Shown here one piece after another: positions 1 to 6,877 of a DNA stretch of 12,769 bases. The notes beneath the pieces were generated by a model that made no database searches, had not been told where the DNA came from, and saw only the letters and a list, made by a program, of their open reading frames with translations. The DNA comes from CAAGNP01 sp964611185. Its GTDB lineage: Bacteria; Bacteroidota; Bacteroidia; Bacteroidales; UBA932. The stretch lies in contig CAZSXE010000041.1 in assembly GCA_964611185.1 (NCBI GenBank), forward strand, positions 1 through 12,769, read 5' to 3'. Made by a program: the position numbers and the translations under genes. Each line of letters begins with the position of its first letter. Position 1 is the first letter of the stretch.

Positions 1-109
1 AAAGAGATATGATTCGTAAAATTCTGTAGAACAAATACAGGTGTAATTTCCCCTCCTCCGATATGGTATTTTGTTTCAAATTTGGTGTAATTATCAGATT
101 TGTTAACAT
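1..109 (-). CDS. Possible 5' end of a gene cut by the left edge
   Basis: An ATG at 109 on the minus strand opens a frame of 36 codons that reaches the window edge without a stop. It begins 48 bp after the stop of the YitT gene, in the same direction. The peptide starts MLTNLIITPNLKQ and matches no family I recognise. A run without stops this short can occur by chance. A second minus-strand frame over the same bases is also open but has no ATG after its in-frame TGA. An AGGAGG-like purine run lies inside the frame near 51-60 but no ATG follows it at a useful distance. Treat this as a weak candidate; the stretch may simply be intergenic. Confidence 0.2.
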   Translation of the reverse strand, partial: MLTNLIITPNLKQNTISEEGKLHLYLFYRILRIISL

Positions 110-157
110 TATATCATCCTCATCGGATTAATGGCGTTCCTTCAGCCGATTTCTCGA

Positions 158-1081
158 TTATTTTTCTTGATTGGGAAGAGCTTTAAATCCGTTGCCCATT
201 ATTTCACTGCTGTCTATGACATTGATAAATGCGGCCGGGTCGATTTTGTAAATTCCTTCTTTTAATTTTACAAATTCACTTCTTGATACGGTCGTGTAGA
301 TCATATTTCTCTCTTTTCCCTCATATAGTCCTGTCCCCTTGAAACAAGTACCTCCTCGGTTTAAATCGTTGATAATGGAATCTCTGACTTGCTCTTGCTT
401 ATCAGTGATGATGAAGAGAGTTTTATATGTCTTTATGCCGTCGATTACCATGTCTATCACTTTACTTTCGACAAAAATCAGAAATATGGAGTAAATCGGC
501 AGGCGTACCTGTTTGAAGGCGAAAAATGTAGTAAGAGTAATGATAGAATCGACTATTAGTACCAGTGTCCCTAACGAGAGCTTAAAATATTTATTAATTA
601 TCATCGCTATAATATCACTACCGCCGGAAGTGGCTCCTGATTTGAAAATCAATCCTATTGCGACACCGTATATAAGTCCGGCTACTATGGTGTTAAGAAA
701 ATAATCGGGTACAAAAGTCAATTCTCCCGGAGCCGGATTTTCGATAAAACCTTCGTGAATAACAGGATCATATCCCCAAGTACTTTCCAAAATGAAAATA
801 AAAAAGGCAATTAAGATAGTGGAAACTACTGTTTTGGCTCCGAAACGGGGACCGAGGATATATGTCCCGAGAAGAAGCAGAGGTATATCCATACATAAGG
901 CATAATAACTTATCTTCCACGGCCACAGGGTATTGAATACATTGGCTAGACCATAAGTCCCACCGGGTGCCAGCCTGTAAGGATTCACAAACATCACATC
1001 ACCTACCGCAAACAGCATACAGCCGATGACAATATACACATAAGCGATAACAGCTTTTTTAGATAAAAAATTCTTCTTCAT
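158..1081 (-). CDS. YitT family membrane protein with C-terminal DUF2179 domain
   Basis: This is an inner-membrane protein of the YitT/DUF2179 family, whose transported substrate, if any, is not established. Counting from the ATG at 1081 it has 307 residues, the usual family length. Hydrophobic segments lie at about 11-30, 60-77, 84-100, 130-148 and 168-205. The loop around 147-156 (KSGATSGGSDI) is typical of the family. A soluble C-terminal domain (about 220-300) carries the DUF2179 pattern: GGTCFKGTGLYEGKERNMIY, then DPAAF and a late GNGF. A longer frame reaches a TTG at 1102, but that TTG is the end of a good -7 promoter box (1100-1107), so the ATG at 1081 is the better start. The gene is divergent from the membrane protein/XRE pair and appears to be transcribed alone, unless the doubtful frame at 1-109 follows it. 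Confidence 0.9.
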   Translation of the reverse strand: MKKNFLSKKAVIAYVYIVIGCMLFAVGDVMFVNPYRLAPGGTYGLANVFNTLWPWKISYYALCMDIPLLLLGTYILGPRFGAKTVVSTILIAFFIFILESTWGYDPVIHEGFIENPAPGELTFVPDYFLNTIVAGLIYGVAIGLIFKSGATSGGSDIIAMIINKYFKLSLGTLVLIVDSIITLTTFFAFKQVRLPIYSIFLIFVESKVIDMVIDGIKTYKTLFIITDKQEQVRDSIINDLNRGGTCFKGTGLYEGKERNMIYTTVSRSEFVKLKEGIYKIDPAAFINVIDSSEIMGNGFKALPNQEK

Positions 1082-1099
1082 AACATATAATAAATTGCG

Positions 1100-1107
1100 C
1101 AAAGATA
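1100..1107 (-). promoter_or_regulatory. Bacteroidota-type -7 box for the YitT gene
   Basis: On the minus strand the bases read TATCTTTG, an exact match to the Bacteroidota -7 consensus TAnnTTTG. It lies 18 bp before the preferred ATG at 1081, which predicts a very short leader. No clear TTTG -33 element sits at the usual 19-20 bp further upstream, so the promoter is supported by the -7 box only. Confidence 0.45.
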
Positions 1108-1160
1108 GAAAAACAATCGCAACTATTGAATGAGTGAGAAAATCCCCTTATTAAAAATAA

Positions 1161-1200
1161 TTGTAAAGTTTACTTGCTATTTTGTAAAGTTTGTTTTACA
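1161..1200 (+). promoter_or_regulatory. Probable operator: repeated GTAAA/TTTAC half-sites
   Basis: The 11-mer TTGTAAAGTTT occurs at 1161-1171 and again at 1182-1192, exactly 21 bp apart, which is two helical turns. The first copy continues into a perfect inverted repeat, GTAAA-G-TTTAC (1163-1173). The second forms TGTAAA (1183-1188) facing TTTACA (1195-1200) with a 6-bp spacer. The half-sites overlap both elements of the promoter at 1173-1204. The nearest DNA-binding protein is the small XRE regulator at 1711-1899, so the inferred role is autorepression. The repeats are seen directly; the binding protein is inference. Confidence 0.6.
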
Positions 1201-1204
1201 TTTG
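1173..1204 (+). promoter_or_regulatory. Promoter of the membrane protein/XRE pair
   Basis: TACATTTG at 1197-1204 matches the Bacteroidota -7 consensus TAnnTTTG exactly. CTTG at 1173-1176 fits a weak -33 TTTG element with a 20-bp spacer, the expected distance. Transcription would start near 1210, leaving a leader of about 40 nt before the ATG at 1251. The whole promoter is interleaved with the inverted repeats at 1161-1200, as expected if a repressor competes with RNA polymerase. Confidence 0.6.
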
Positions 1205-1250
1205 CTGCGTAATTAGATTTAATAAACAACAATAATTAAAATTAACTGTT

Positions 1251-1718
1251 ATGAAAAAAGATTACTTATTACCACATTATTTCAAAAAAATCGGTCTCGG
1301 ATTGTGTATTCCATTTATTGCAGGGTGCCTTTACTGTCTGTTTTGGGACGGAGCAGACAAGTTACCTTGTAAAACTTTTGCCATAGCCTCGGAAGGACTT
1401 AGCCACACCAAGTGGTTTGGCATATATGACGGAGGGGGCATTCTCGATGAAATATGTATGATAGGACTTATCATTTCATTTTTGCTAATCTGCTTTTCAA
1501 AGGAAAAAAACGAAGATGAAATGATTAAAAGTATCAGAATGAACTCCTTGATATGGTCTTTGATAGTAAGTTCGGGAATATTGATTTTCGGAATTATGTT
1601 CTTTTACGAATTCGCATTTTTGAATTTCACATTTATCTATTTGTTCATCATCTACTTACTTTTTATTGTTAAGTTCCACTGCGAACTCTACAAATTCAGG
1701 AGGAATATCGATGAATAA
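1251..1718 (+). CDS. Small four-helix membrane protein paired with XRE regulator
   Basis: A 155-residue integral membrane protein of unknown function. Hydrophobic segments are visible at about 14-31, 67-83, 97-118 and 123-143. A polar loop (about 85-97, EKNEDEMIKSIRMNS) carries the ED-x-MI..IR..SL pattern that I associate with small membrane proteins encoded next to XRE regulators in Bacteroidota and Firmicutes; that association is from memory. The C-terminus is basic (YKFRRN). It is the first gene of a two-gene unit and its last 8 nt overlap the start of the regulator. Such pairs suggest a membrane protein whose level or signal is tied to the regulator, but no function can be assigned. The start follows a well-placed promoter. 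The ATG has little Shine-Dalgarno character, as is normal in this phylum. Confidence 0.8.
   Translation: MKKDYLLPHYFKKIGLGLCIPFIAGCLYCLFWDGADKLPCKTFAIASEGLSHTKWFGIYDGGGILDEICMIGLIISFLLICFSKEKNEDEMIKSIRMNSLIWSLIVSSGILIFGIMFFYEFAFLNFTFIYLFIIYLLFIVKFHCELYKFRRNIDE
1698..1703 (+). promoter_or_regulatory. Strong AGGAGG ribosome binding site that fixes the XRE start
   Basis: AGGAGG lies 7 bp before the ATG at 1711 and inside the end of the preceding coding sequence. It selects 1711 over an upstream in-frame candidate at 1666. A perfect Shine-Dalgarno sequence is unusual in Bacteroidota, where most genes, including the others in this window, lack one. Confidence 0.7.
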
Positions 1719-1899
1719 TTCCATTCGTATCAATCGCGCCGAAAAAGGGATAACTCAGCAGGATTTGGCCGATGCCATCGGCGTAAGCCGCCAGACCATA
1801 AATGCCATAGAATCAGGGAAATACATCCCTTCTACCCTCCTCGCTCTGAAGGTTTCACACTACTTCGGAAAATCTACGGATGAAATATTTTGGCTCTAA
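1711..1899 (+). CDS. Short XRE-family helix-turn-helix transcriptional regulator
   Basis: A 62-residue protein consisting almost entirely of one XRE/Cro-type HTH domain. Residues 12-33 (KGITQQDLADAIGVSRQTIN) hold the two DNA-contacting helices, followed by the typical AIESGKYIPST turn and a closing FGKSTDEIFW. There is no ligand-binding domain. The length and ending match the small YozG/YgzD-like class of regulators commonly found beside small membrane proteins. The ATG at 1711 is set by an AGGAGG 7 bp upstream; the longer frame from 1666 adds 15 residues that duplicate coding space of the neighbour and is unlikely. The gene overlaps the membrane protein by 8 nt, so the two are translated from one transcript. 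The probable target is its own promoter, at the half-sites 1161-1200. It converges with the PIF1-like helicase, 49 bp apart, with no convincing terminator hairpin between. Confidence 0.92.
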   Translation: MNNSIRINRAEKGITQQDLADAIGVSRQTINAIESGKYIPSTLLALKVSHYFGKSTDEIFWL

Positions 1900-1948
1900 T
1901 TATGTATTAATAATATTATCTCACCATTTTCATCTGTTTTACAGCGGA

Positions 1949-4240
1949 TTATACATATTTTTCGATAATCTCGAGCACTTCGGCAGCATATTTTTCGACA
2001 AATGACTTTCCTATACCTTTAATCGCAAGGAACTCTTTCGAAGTTCGCGGAAGGGTGTTGGCGATTTGAATCAATGGCCTCTGATGAAGGATACAGTACG
2101 CCGGCAGAGTGAGGGCGGATGCTTTCTCATAACGCCACTGCCTCAGTGCTTCGAAAACTTCAGGATGCAAAATGTCGCTGTTTTCGCCTGCGGCAATGTC
2201 ACCATCTTCGCCATTCTTCCTTTTTTTCTTCGATACGGCTTCGATGTCGCCTGCGGCAATGTCACTGCTTTCAGCAATTCTCTCGCTTTCTTCATCCTTC
2301 CCGCCTGCGGCAATGTCACTGCTTTCAGCAATTCTCTCGCTTTCTTCATCCTTCCCGCCTGCGGCAATATGTCCGCCACTCTTAGCTGAGTTTAGTACTT
2401 TTGTCTCGCTCATCCCTTCATACTCCACGATAAGATTGGTTTTTTCTTTCAAATAGTCGTTGATTTCAAATCCGCTCTCACATTTATTCCAAAGTCTGAT
2501 TTTGAGAATAGATGATACTGTAAAGGTGTTAAGGAATTGGCGGTGCAGCTTCTTATTTTCTTTATCATCAAAATCAAATTTCGATGCTGTCAGTATCAAA
2601 GGAAGCAATATCTCTATCCCTTTATTTTTGAAATATTCTGAGGCTTTTTTTACCCTTTCCTGAATATACTCATCATTGTCATCTTTCTGATGAGCTATCT
2701 TGTCAAGACTTTTTTCAAATTTCTCCCCTACTTCTACCAATTCTCCTGTTATCGGCTCCCTCGCCTCAACCCACTGCTGCACCCCATTCGGATAGAGCTT
2801 AACGGCGTTTTCTTTTGCAAATTTCAAATATGTGTAATAATTTTTTCTTATTTCCGACAGATCAAAAAGATCCTTTAACTGATCGAAAAAGAATTTTTTG
2901 CAATCCTCTTCCAAACGCTCTTCAGAGGGAGCAAGCTCTTCTACTTCGTGGCAGAAGGATGAAATTTTGTGATCGTTTATTATTGCCGCAGGCGAAATTT
3001 TAGATTTCAAAACAACACCCTCAAGGCTGCGACAACGGCTTAGAGCGACATATACCTGCCCGTGCGAAAAAGAGTATGCGGCATCTATTATGGCTTTATC
3101 GAATGTAAGCCCCTGACTTTTATGAATGGTGATGGCCCATGCGGTTTTGAGGGGATATTGGAAGAATAATCCATCAACTGTCGTTTTTATTTCTTTAGTC
3201 TCGTTGTCGATTTCATACTTGAGATTCTCCCAAAGTGCAGGCTCTACCTCTATCAGCTCGCCTGTATCAGAGGTTGTCACCTCAATCTGTTCATCATCGA
3301 TACTCGTAACTTCTGCCAAGGTGCCGTTTACATATCTTTTTCGTGGATCCGGATCGTTTTTGGTGAACATCACTTGCGCCCCTTTTTTAAGGGTTAGAAC
3401 CTCATCTTGAGGGTACATATTTTCGGGAAAATTGCCTGTAACGGTAGCATTGTAAGTATATTCGGGGTAATCTATTGCCGCGAGGCGGGAATCGTTTATT
3501 TTTCGAACAGTGCTATTGTGAGTGGAGAGGATGATGTATCCATCTTTTTCTTTAAAATCGGGTAAGTAGCGAGTGTTCAACAGATCGAAATGCTTCATTG
3601 TCATCCTATTTTCGCGTACCGCCGAGAGAAGGTCTATAAAGACTCTGTCACTCTGACGATAGATGTGCTTAAATTCGATGGAGATGTATGGGTTCTCTTT
3701 TAGAACTTTGGAGTCGAAGAAATAGGGCGAAGAGTAGTATTTTTTCATTATTTCCCACTCTTCATTTTTTACCACCGGAGGGAGCTGCTGCATGTCGCCG
3801 ATCATCAAAAGCTGAACTCCGCCAAAGGGCTGGGAACTACGCCTAAGTTTTTTCAGCACAGAGTCTATTTCATCCATCATATCGGCCCTTAGCATACTGA
3901 CTTCGTCAATGATAATCAGCTCGAGGGATCGGATCATTCTGAGCTTTTTTTTCTGGAACTGAAAACGATCCTTATTGCCGAAAGATTGTAAATGTCTGAA
4001 TTCGGGGAGGAAAATACCGAATGGAAGCTGGAAAAATGAGTGGAGGGTCATTCCTCCGGCATTTATGGCAGCTACCCCGGTAGGAGCGAGTACCACCTTT
4101 CTTTTCGGAGATTCTTCAACTACCTTTTTTAAAAAAGTAGTCTTCCCCGTACCGGCTTTTCCTGTTAAGAATATATTTACTGATGTGCTCTGGATATATC
4201 TCCAGGCAATATTCTGCTCACTTGTCTCTACCTCTGTCAT
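1949..4240 (-). CDS. PIF1-like superfamily 1B DNA helicase with C-terminal HRDC domain
   Basis: A 763-residue ATP-dependent helicase of the PIF1/RecD group. Visible motifs are Walker A GKAGTGKTT (27-35), the APTGVAA motif (52-58), Walker B IIIDEVSM (109-116), motif III GDMQQLPP (148-155), the late TIHKSQGLTFDKAIID (371-386) and motif VI VYVALSRCRSLEGV (397-410). A less conserved region (430-615) precedes a hydrophilic linker (620-687) made of repeated IAAG-containing units. A C-terminal HRDC nucleic-acid-binding domain follows (about 688-763), with LPRTSKEFLAIKGIGKSFVEK in its last third. The family is known for unwinding DNA and G-quadruplexes at replication and repair intermediates. It starts 39 bp after the zinc peptidase on the same strand, so the two are probably cotranscribed. 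The linker holds a recent in-frame 54-bp duplication, so linker length may vary between strains. Confidence 0.93.
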   Translation of the reverse strand: MTEVETSEQNIAWRYIQSTSVNIFLTGKAGTGKTTFLKKVVEESPKRKVVLAPTGVAAINAGGMTLHSFFQLPFGIFLPEFRHLQSFGNKDRFQFQKKKLRMIRSLELIIIDEVSMLRADMMDEIDSVLKKLRRSSQPFGGVQLLMIGDMQQLPPVVKNEEWEIMKKYYSSPYFFDSKVLKENPYISIEFKHIYRQSDRVFIDLLSAVRENRMTMKHFDLLNTRYLPDFKEKDGYIILSTHNSTVRKINDSRLAAIDYPEYTYNATVTGNFPENMYPQDEVLTLKKGAQVMFTKNDPDPRKRYVNGTLAEVTSIDDEQIEVTTSDTGELIEVEPALWENLKYEIDNETKEIKTTVDGLFFQYPLKTAWAITIHKSQGLTFDKAIIDAAYSFSHGQVYVALSRCRSLEGVVLKSKISPAAIINDHKISSFCHEVEELAPSEERLEEDCKKFFFDQLKDLFDLSEIRKNYYTYLKFAKENAVKLYPNGVQQWVEAREPITGELVEVGEKFEKSLDKIAHQKDDNDEYIQERVKKASEYFKNKGIEILLPLILTASKFDFDDKENKKLHRQFLNTFTVSSILKIRLWNKCESGFEINDYLKEKTNLIVEYEGMSETKVLNSAKSGGHIAAGGKDEESERIAESSDIAAGGKDEESERIAESSDIAAGDIEAVSKKKRKNGEDGDIAAGENSDILHPEVFEALRQWRYEKASALTLPAYCILHQRPLIQIANTLPRTSKEFLAIKGIGKSFVEKYAAEVLEIIEKYV
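2185..2202. repeat. Additional copy of the 18-bp repeat core in the helicase linker
   Basis: CGCCTGCGGCAATGTCAC occurs here and again at 2248 and 2302, with a 13-bp truncated copy at 2356-2368. This copy is 63 bp from the next one, so it stays in frame and encodes another DIAAG in the helicase linker. The flanks differ from the 54-bp units, so it is older or arose independently. Confidence 0.75.
2248..2368. repeat. Perfect 54-bp tandem repeat, 2.2 copies, inside the helicase gene
   Basis: Units 2248-2301 and 2302-2355 are identical over all 54 bp, and a third copy continues for 13 bp before diverging. The period is 18 codons, so the reading frame is kept and the helicase linker carries two identical 18-residue acidic units (about residues 625-660) containing the peptides IAAGGKDEESE and RIAESSD. 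Identity at all codon positions points to a recent duplication, probably by replication slippage or unequal recombination. Confidence 0.9.
2982..2997. repeat. Inverted 16-bp copy of the repeat core
   Basis: The bases ATTGCCGCAGGCGAAA are the exact reverse complement of 2182-2197, which contains the linker repeat core. Here the bases lie about 800 bp away, still within the helicase gene, and are read in another frame to give SPAAI (residues 416-420). The match is in DNA, not in the encoded peptide. Confidence 0.6.
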
Positions 4241-4279
4241 AGTACCTTCAGATTTTATCCAAAGGTATGAATTTTTTAA

Positions 4280-4951
4280 TTAATCTCGTCTGAAACCTAA
4301 ATAATAAATCAATGTGGCAAGAGCGGAAAGTGCTGCTACCAAATAGGTCCTTGCTGCCCATGACAGTGCTTCTTTTGCCTGAGAAACTTCCATGGAACTC
4401 AGCGAGCTGGAACTTTCAAGCCATGCAAGGGCTCGGTGGGAAGCGTTATATTCGACAGGAAGGGTGATGAGGCTGAACAGAAGTACCATTACAAACATAG
4501 CAATTCCGATCCAAAAAAGAACGGGAAAAGACTGAATCATAAAAATTCCTATCAACAAAACAATCTGTGCCCACATAGAAGAGAACTGTACTATTGGCAC
4601 GAGTGCCGTACGGAGTTTAAGAGGGGCATATCCTTGGGCATGCTGAAGGGCATGTCCACATTCGTGGGCTGCTACGGCTGCGGCAGATACGCTATTTGAC
4701 CCGTAAACGCCCTCGCTCAGGTTGACTGTCTTATTGGCAGGATTGTAATGGTCTGTCAGCTGACCTCTGACTGAAGTGACCTTTACATCATAAATGCCAT
4801 TGTCTCTCAACATCTTTTCCGCTATCTCTCTTCCGGAGAGTCCCCCCGGGGATACAACCTTAGAATATTTCTTAAAAACACTGCTTAGCTTAGCCTGAAC
4901 GGCTATACCGACTATGGCGATAATTATTATCAAAAGAAATCCACTATTCAT
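4280..4951 (-). CDS. YugP-like membrane-anchored zinc metallopeptidase
   Basis: A putative neutral zinc peptidase of the YugP/Zn_peptidase_2 family; no physiological substrate is established. From the ATG at 4951 it has 223 residues, close to family size. An N-terminal membrane segment spans residues 4-20. The gluzincin motif HECGH at 96-100, followed by ALQHAQGY, supplies two zinc-binding histidines and the catalytic glutamate. PVEYNASHRA (165-174) is the family's conserved second motif and may supply the third ligand. Further hydrophobic segments lie at about 114-137, 143-165 and 201-219. A longer frame begins at a TTG at 4960; the ATG three codons in is preferred. The gene is divergent from ruvC and precedes the PIF1-like helicase by 39 bp, probably in one transcript. 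No functional link between the two products is evident. Confidence 0.9.
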   Translation of the reverse strand: MNSGFLLIIIIAIVGIAVQAKLSSVFKKYSKVVSPGGLSGREIAEKMLRDNGIYDVKVTSVRGQLTDHYNPANKTVNLSEGVYGSNSVSAAAVAAHECGHALQHAQGYAPLKLRTALVPIVQFSSMWAQIVLLIGIFMIQSFPVLFWIGIAMFVMVLLFSLITLPVEYNASHRALAWLESSSSLSSMEVSQAKEALSWAARTYLVAALSALATLIYYLGFRRD

Positions 4952-5102
4952 ATTTTTCAATTTTTAATCCTTTATCTGCAAAATTCTCGCCATAATACCA
5001 TTTATTTGATGCACTCCACTACTTTAATATTAATGTAATACCAATCATTTTTACTTCTTCCTATAATTTCATCGATTATGCTATCTATCGGGATGTTTTT
5101 TG

Positions 5103-5110
5103 TACTTTTG
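5103..5110 (+). promoter_or_regulatory. Candidate -7 box for ruvC
   Basis: TACTTTTG matches the Bacteroidota -7 consensus TAnnTTTG. It lies only 11 bp before the first ATG of ruvC, so transcripts starting here would have almost no leader. No clear -33 TTTG sits at the expected distance. The match may be fortuitous; alternatively initiation uses the later ATGs at 5125, 5128 or 5149. Confidence 0.3.
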
Positions 5111-5121
5111 CTATTAAGATT

Positions 5122-5682
5122 ATGATGATGAATTCTCAAAGAATAATTATGGGCATTGACCCCGGAACGAATATTCTCGGCTTTGGGGTAATCCTCGTGG
5201 ATAAAAAGAAAGTTCACTTGGTGGATATGGGTGTTATTGATCTTAGGAAAGCAGGGGATCATTTTTCTAAACTTAATATCATTATGAGCGAGGTGGGAGA
5301 TCTTATAGATAAGTACAAGCCTGATGATTTCGCTGTAGAAGCACCTTTCTACGGGAAAAATCCACAAGTCATGCTCAAGCTGGGGCGTGCCCAGGGAGCA
5401 GCTCTTGCTGCGGCATTTTCAAGATCTGTTCCGGTATATGAGTATGCGCCGAGAAAAGTCAAAATAGCCATTACAGGCAATGGTGCCGCTTCTAAAGAAC
5501 AAGTCGCCATAATGCTGGAAAAAACTCTTCAAACGAAGCTCGAAACGAAATTTCTCGATGCATCGGACGCTGTCTCGATAGCCCTCTGCCACTTTTACCA
5601 GCTCACTAATCCTCTTTCAGACCTCCAGACATCCACTTCGTGGAATGATTTTCTGAAAGCCCACCCAGAAAAGGTTAAATAG
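5122..5682 (+). CDS. ruvC: Holliday junction resolvase RuvC
   Basis: RuvC is the crossover junction endonuclease that cuts Holliday junctions symmetrically during recombination, working with RuvAB branch migration in the cytoplasm. The 186-residue product has the full RNase H-like signature: MGIDPGTNILGFG with catalytic D13, VEAPFYGKNPQ with catalytic E73, and the C-terminal acidic pair D146 and D149 in LDASDAVSIALCH. The basic segment near 107-118 (YEYAPRKVKIAITGNG) is also typical. About 20 C-terminal residues extend beyond the core. Three consecutive ATGs (5122, 5125, 5128) leave the exact start uncertain by two residues, and the motif itself begins at another ATG (5149). ruvA and ruvB are not adjacent, which is common in Bacteroidota. 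It is divergent from the zinc peptidase and lies 52 bp before the ankyrin protein. Confidence 0.95.
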   Translation: MMMNSQRIIMGIDPGTNILGFGVILVDKKKVHLVDMGVIDLRKAGDHFSKLNIIMSEVGDLIDKYKPDDFAVEAPFYGKNPQVMLKLGRAQGAALAAAFSRSVPVYEYAPRKVKIAITGNGAASKEQVAIMLEKTLQTKLETKFLDASDAVSIALCHFYQLTNPLSDLQTSTSWNDFLKAHPEKVK

Positions 5683-5734
5683 CTATTTAAGCAAATTATT
5701 ATTATCTTTATACGCTGATTTAATTTTATAAAAA

Positions 5735-6877
5735 ATGAAAAAATTTATCTTATTTCTCGCCGGATTTGCATTTTTAGCGACATTTTCGTTTGCTCAGGAA
5801 GACAAATTTCAAGATTTCGGAAAAGCTATTTATATGCAGGATGTAGCCAAAGTGAAAGAACTCATAGACAGCGGCATTGATCCGAACCAAAGCCAGAATG
5901 GCGATGCACCGATCGGTATTGCCATACGGCGAAATAATATGGAAATTTTCAAAATGATTGTCAATCACCCGAAATTTGAGGTGAATAAAAGATACGAAGA
6001 ACGCCAGTTGGGTGACGCCCTTCATATTTTCAGCAAGAGTGCTATTGCGGATGCTGTAAATGTGGCAAATCTCGAAATGGTCCAGACTCTTCTCGACAAA
6101 GGAGCCGATGTAGATGCCGTTATAAGACATACCACAGTATCTTCAGGTCAGACTTTTAAAGAGGCTGAAACTTCGGTATTTTTGAATACGCTCCTTAATA
6201 CATGGTCAAAAGATAATAATAAAATAGCCGAGCTTGTAGAAGCAAAAGTTAAGAAGCCGAAAATGAAACTGAACACCAACAATGAATTTGAGGGTTCTGT
6301 AGATCAAATAGCTTTATGCATCAAAGGTGCATATCCTGAATATGAGAGTGTGCTGATAAGTTTCATTAAGAGGAATTTCGATGTGAATTTCACTATTCCC
6401 GTTACAGATCAATCCATTAAAGTGCTCCAAAGTCAGGGGTTGACACAGCAGATTGATTTTTTGAAAAAATACGGTTCCAGAAGACTGCTCGATATGGCGG
6501 TGGAGAGTAACCGTCTGAAACTATCCCAATGGCTCATAGACAATGGTGCAAAAATCGATAAATGGGGCGATAAAGGGGGATATTTGTGGAATTATGCTTC
6601 AAGTATCGAGATGATAAAACTTCTTGTCAAAAATGGAATAGACATTAATACCTGCAGCCCCGGGAGTAATTTCAATATTTTACAGCTTAATATCAAACGA
6701 CTTGAGCCGAAAGATTTTGAGGAATTGATAAAAATGGGGGCAGATGTTCATCACAAAGATGCGATGGGGAAATCGGTGCGAGATCATGTTCCCTCAGCCC
6801 CTCTTTTACCGAAAAACATAAAAAAGAATATCAAAATCCTCGAAAAATATGAAGCATCAGATAATAACAATAGGTAA
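5735..6877 (+). CDS. Exported ankyrin-repeat protein
   Basis: A 380-residue protein with a clear signal peptide: KK, a hydrophobic core at 4-17, and likely cleavage after SFA at residue 20. No lipobox cysteine is seen, so a soluble periplasmic or surface location is expected. The mature part holds degenerate ankyrin repeats at about 24-54 (KELIDSGIDPN), 57-85, 104-130 (NLEMVQTLLDKGADVDA), 250-276 (LKLSQWLIDNGAKID), 283-305 (IEMIKLLVKNGIDIN) and 312-350 (FEELIKMGADVHH). The central stretch (130-240) is poorly recognisable. Ankyrin repeats bind proteins, so a binding or inhibitory role is plausible, but no partner is known. The 3' end overlaps the CARF-nuclease gene by 29 nt, which suggests cotranscription. 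ruvC ends 52 bp upstream, and only an imperfect -7 box (TATCTTTA, 5703-5710) lies between. Confidence 0.85.
   Translation: MKKFILFLAGFAFLATFSFAQEDKFQDFGKAIYMQDVAKVKELIDSGIDPNQSQNGDAPIGIAIRRNNMEIFKMIVNHPKFEVNKRYEERQLGDALHIFSKSAIADAVNVANLEMVQTLLDKGADVDAVIRHTTVSSGQTFKEAETSVFLNTLLNTWSKDNNKIAELVEAKVKKPKMKLNTNNEFEGSVDQIALCIKGAYPEYESVLISFIKRNFDVNFTIPVTDQSIKVLQSQGLTQQIDFLKKYGSRRLLDMAVESNRLKLSQWLIDNGAKIDKWGDKGGYLWNYASSIEMIKLLVKNGIDINTCSPGSNFNILQLNIKRLEPKDFEELIKMGADVHHKDAMGKSVRDHVPSAPLLPKNIKKNIKILEKYEASDNNNR

Noticed and set aside
1082..1102. TTG start at 1102 for the YitT protein
   Set aside because: The TTG is part of the -7 box TATCTTTG, and an ATG giving a normal family N-terminus lies 21 nt downstream.
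1666..1710. Longer N-terminus of the XRE regulator from 1666
   Set aside because: The extra 15 residues lie wholly in the coding end of the upstream gene and are not part of the HTH fold. AGGAGG is placed for the ATG at 1711.
1900..1948. Bidirectional terminator between the XRE regulator and the helicase
   Set aside because: The stretch is AT-rich but no GC-containing stem followed by a T run could be found on either strand.
2185..2368. CRISPR array near a CARF-nuclease gene
   Set aside because: The repeats are contiguous 54-bp units without spacers, in frame inside the helicase gene and coding for its linker. No regularly spaced repeats with unique spacers occur elsewhere in the window.
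2066..2456. Several open frames across the helicase linker, rich in repeated peptides
   Set aside because: They are shadows of the 54-bp repeat, whose period is divisible by three and therefore stays open in many frames. The helicase frame has the family motifs on both sides.
4952..4960. TTG start at 4960 for the zinc peptidase
   Set aside because: It adds only three residues (MKN) before an ATG that begins a normal membrane anchor, and TTG starts are rare in this phylum.
5002..5367. Minus-strand open frame opposite the start of ruvC
   Set aside because: It lies across the intergenic region and the strongly supported ruvC gene, has no recognisable domain and starts inside ruvC.
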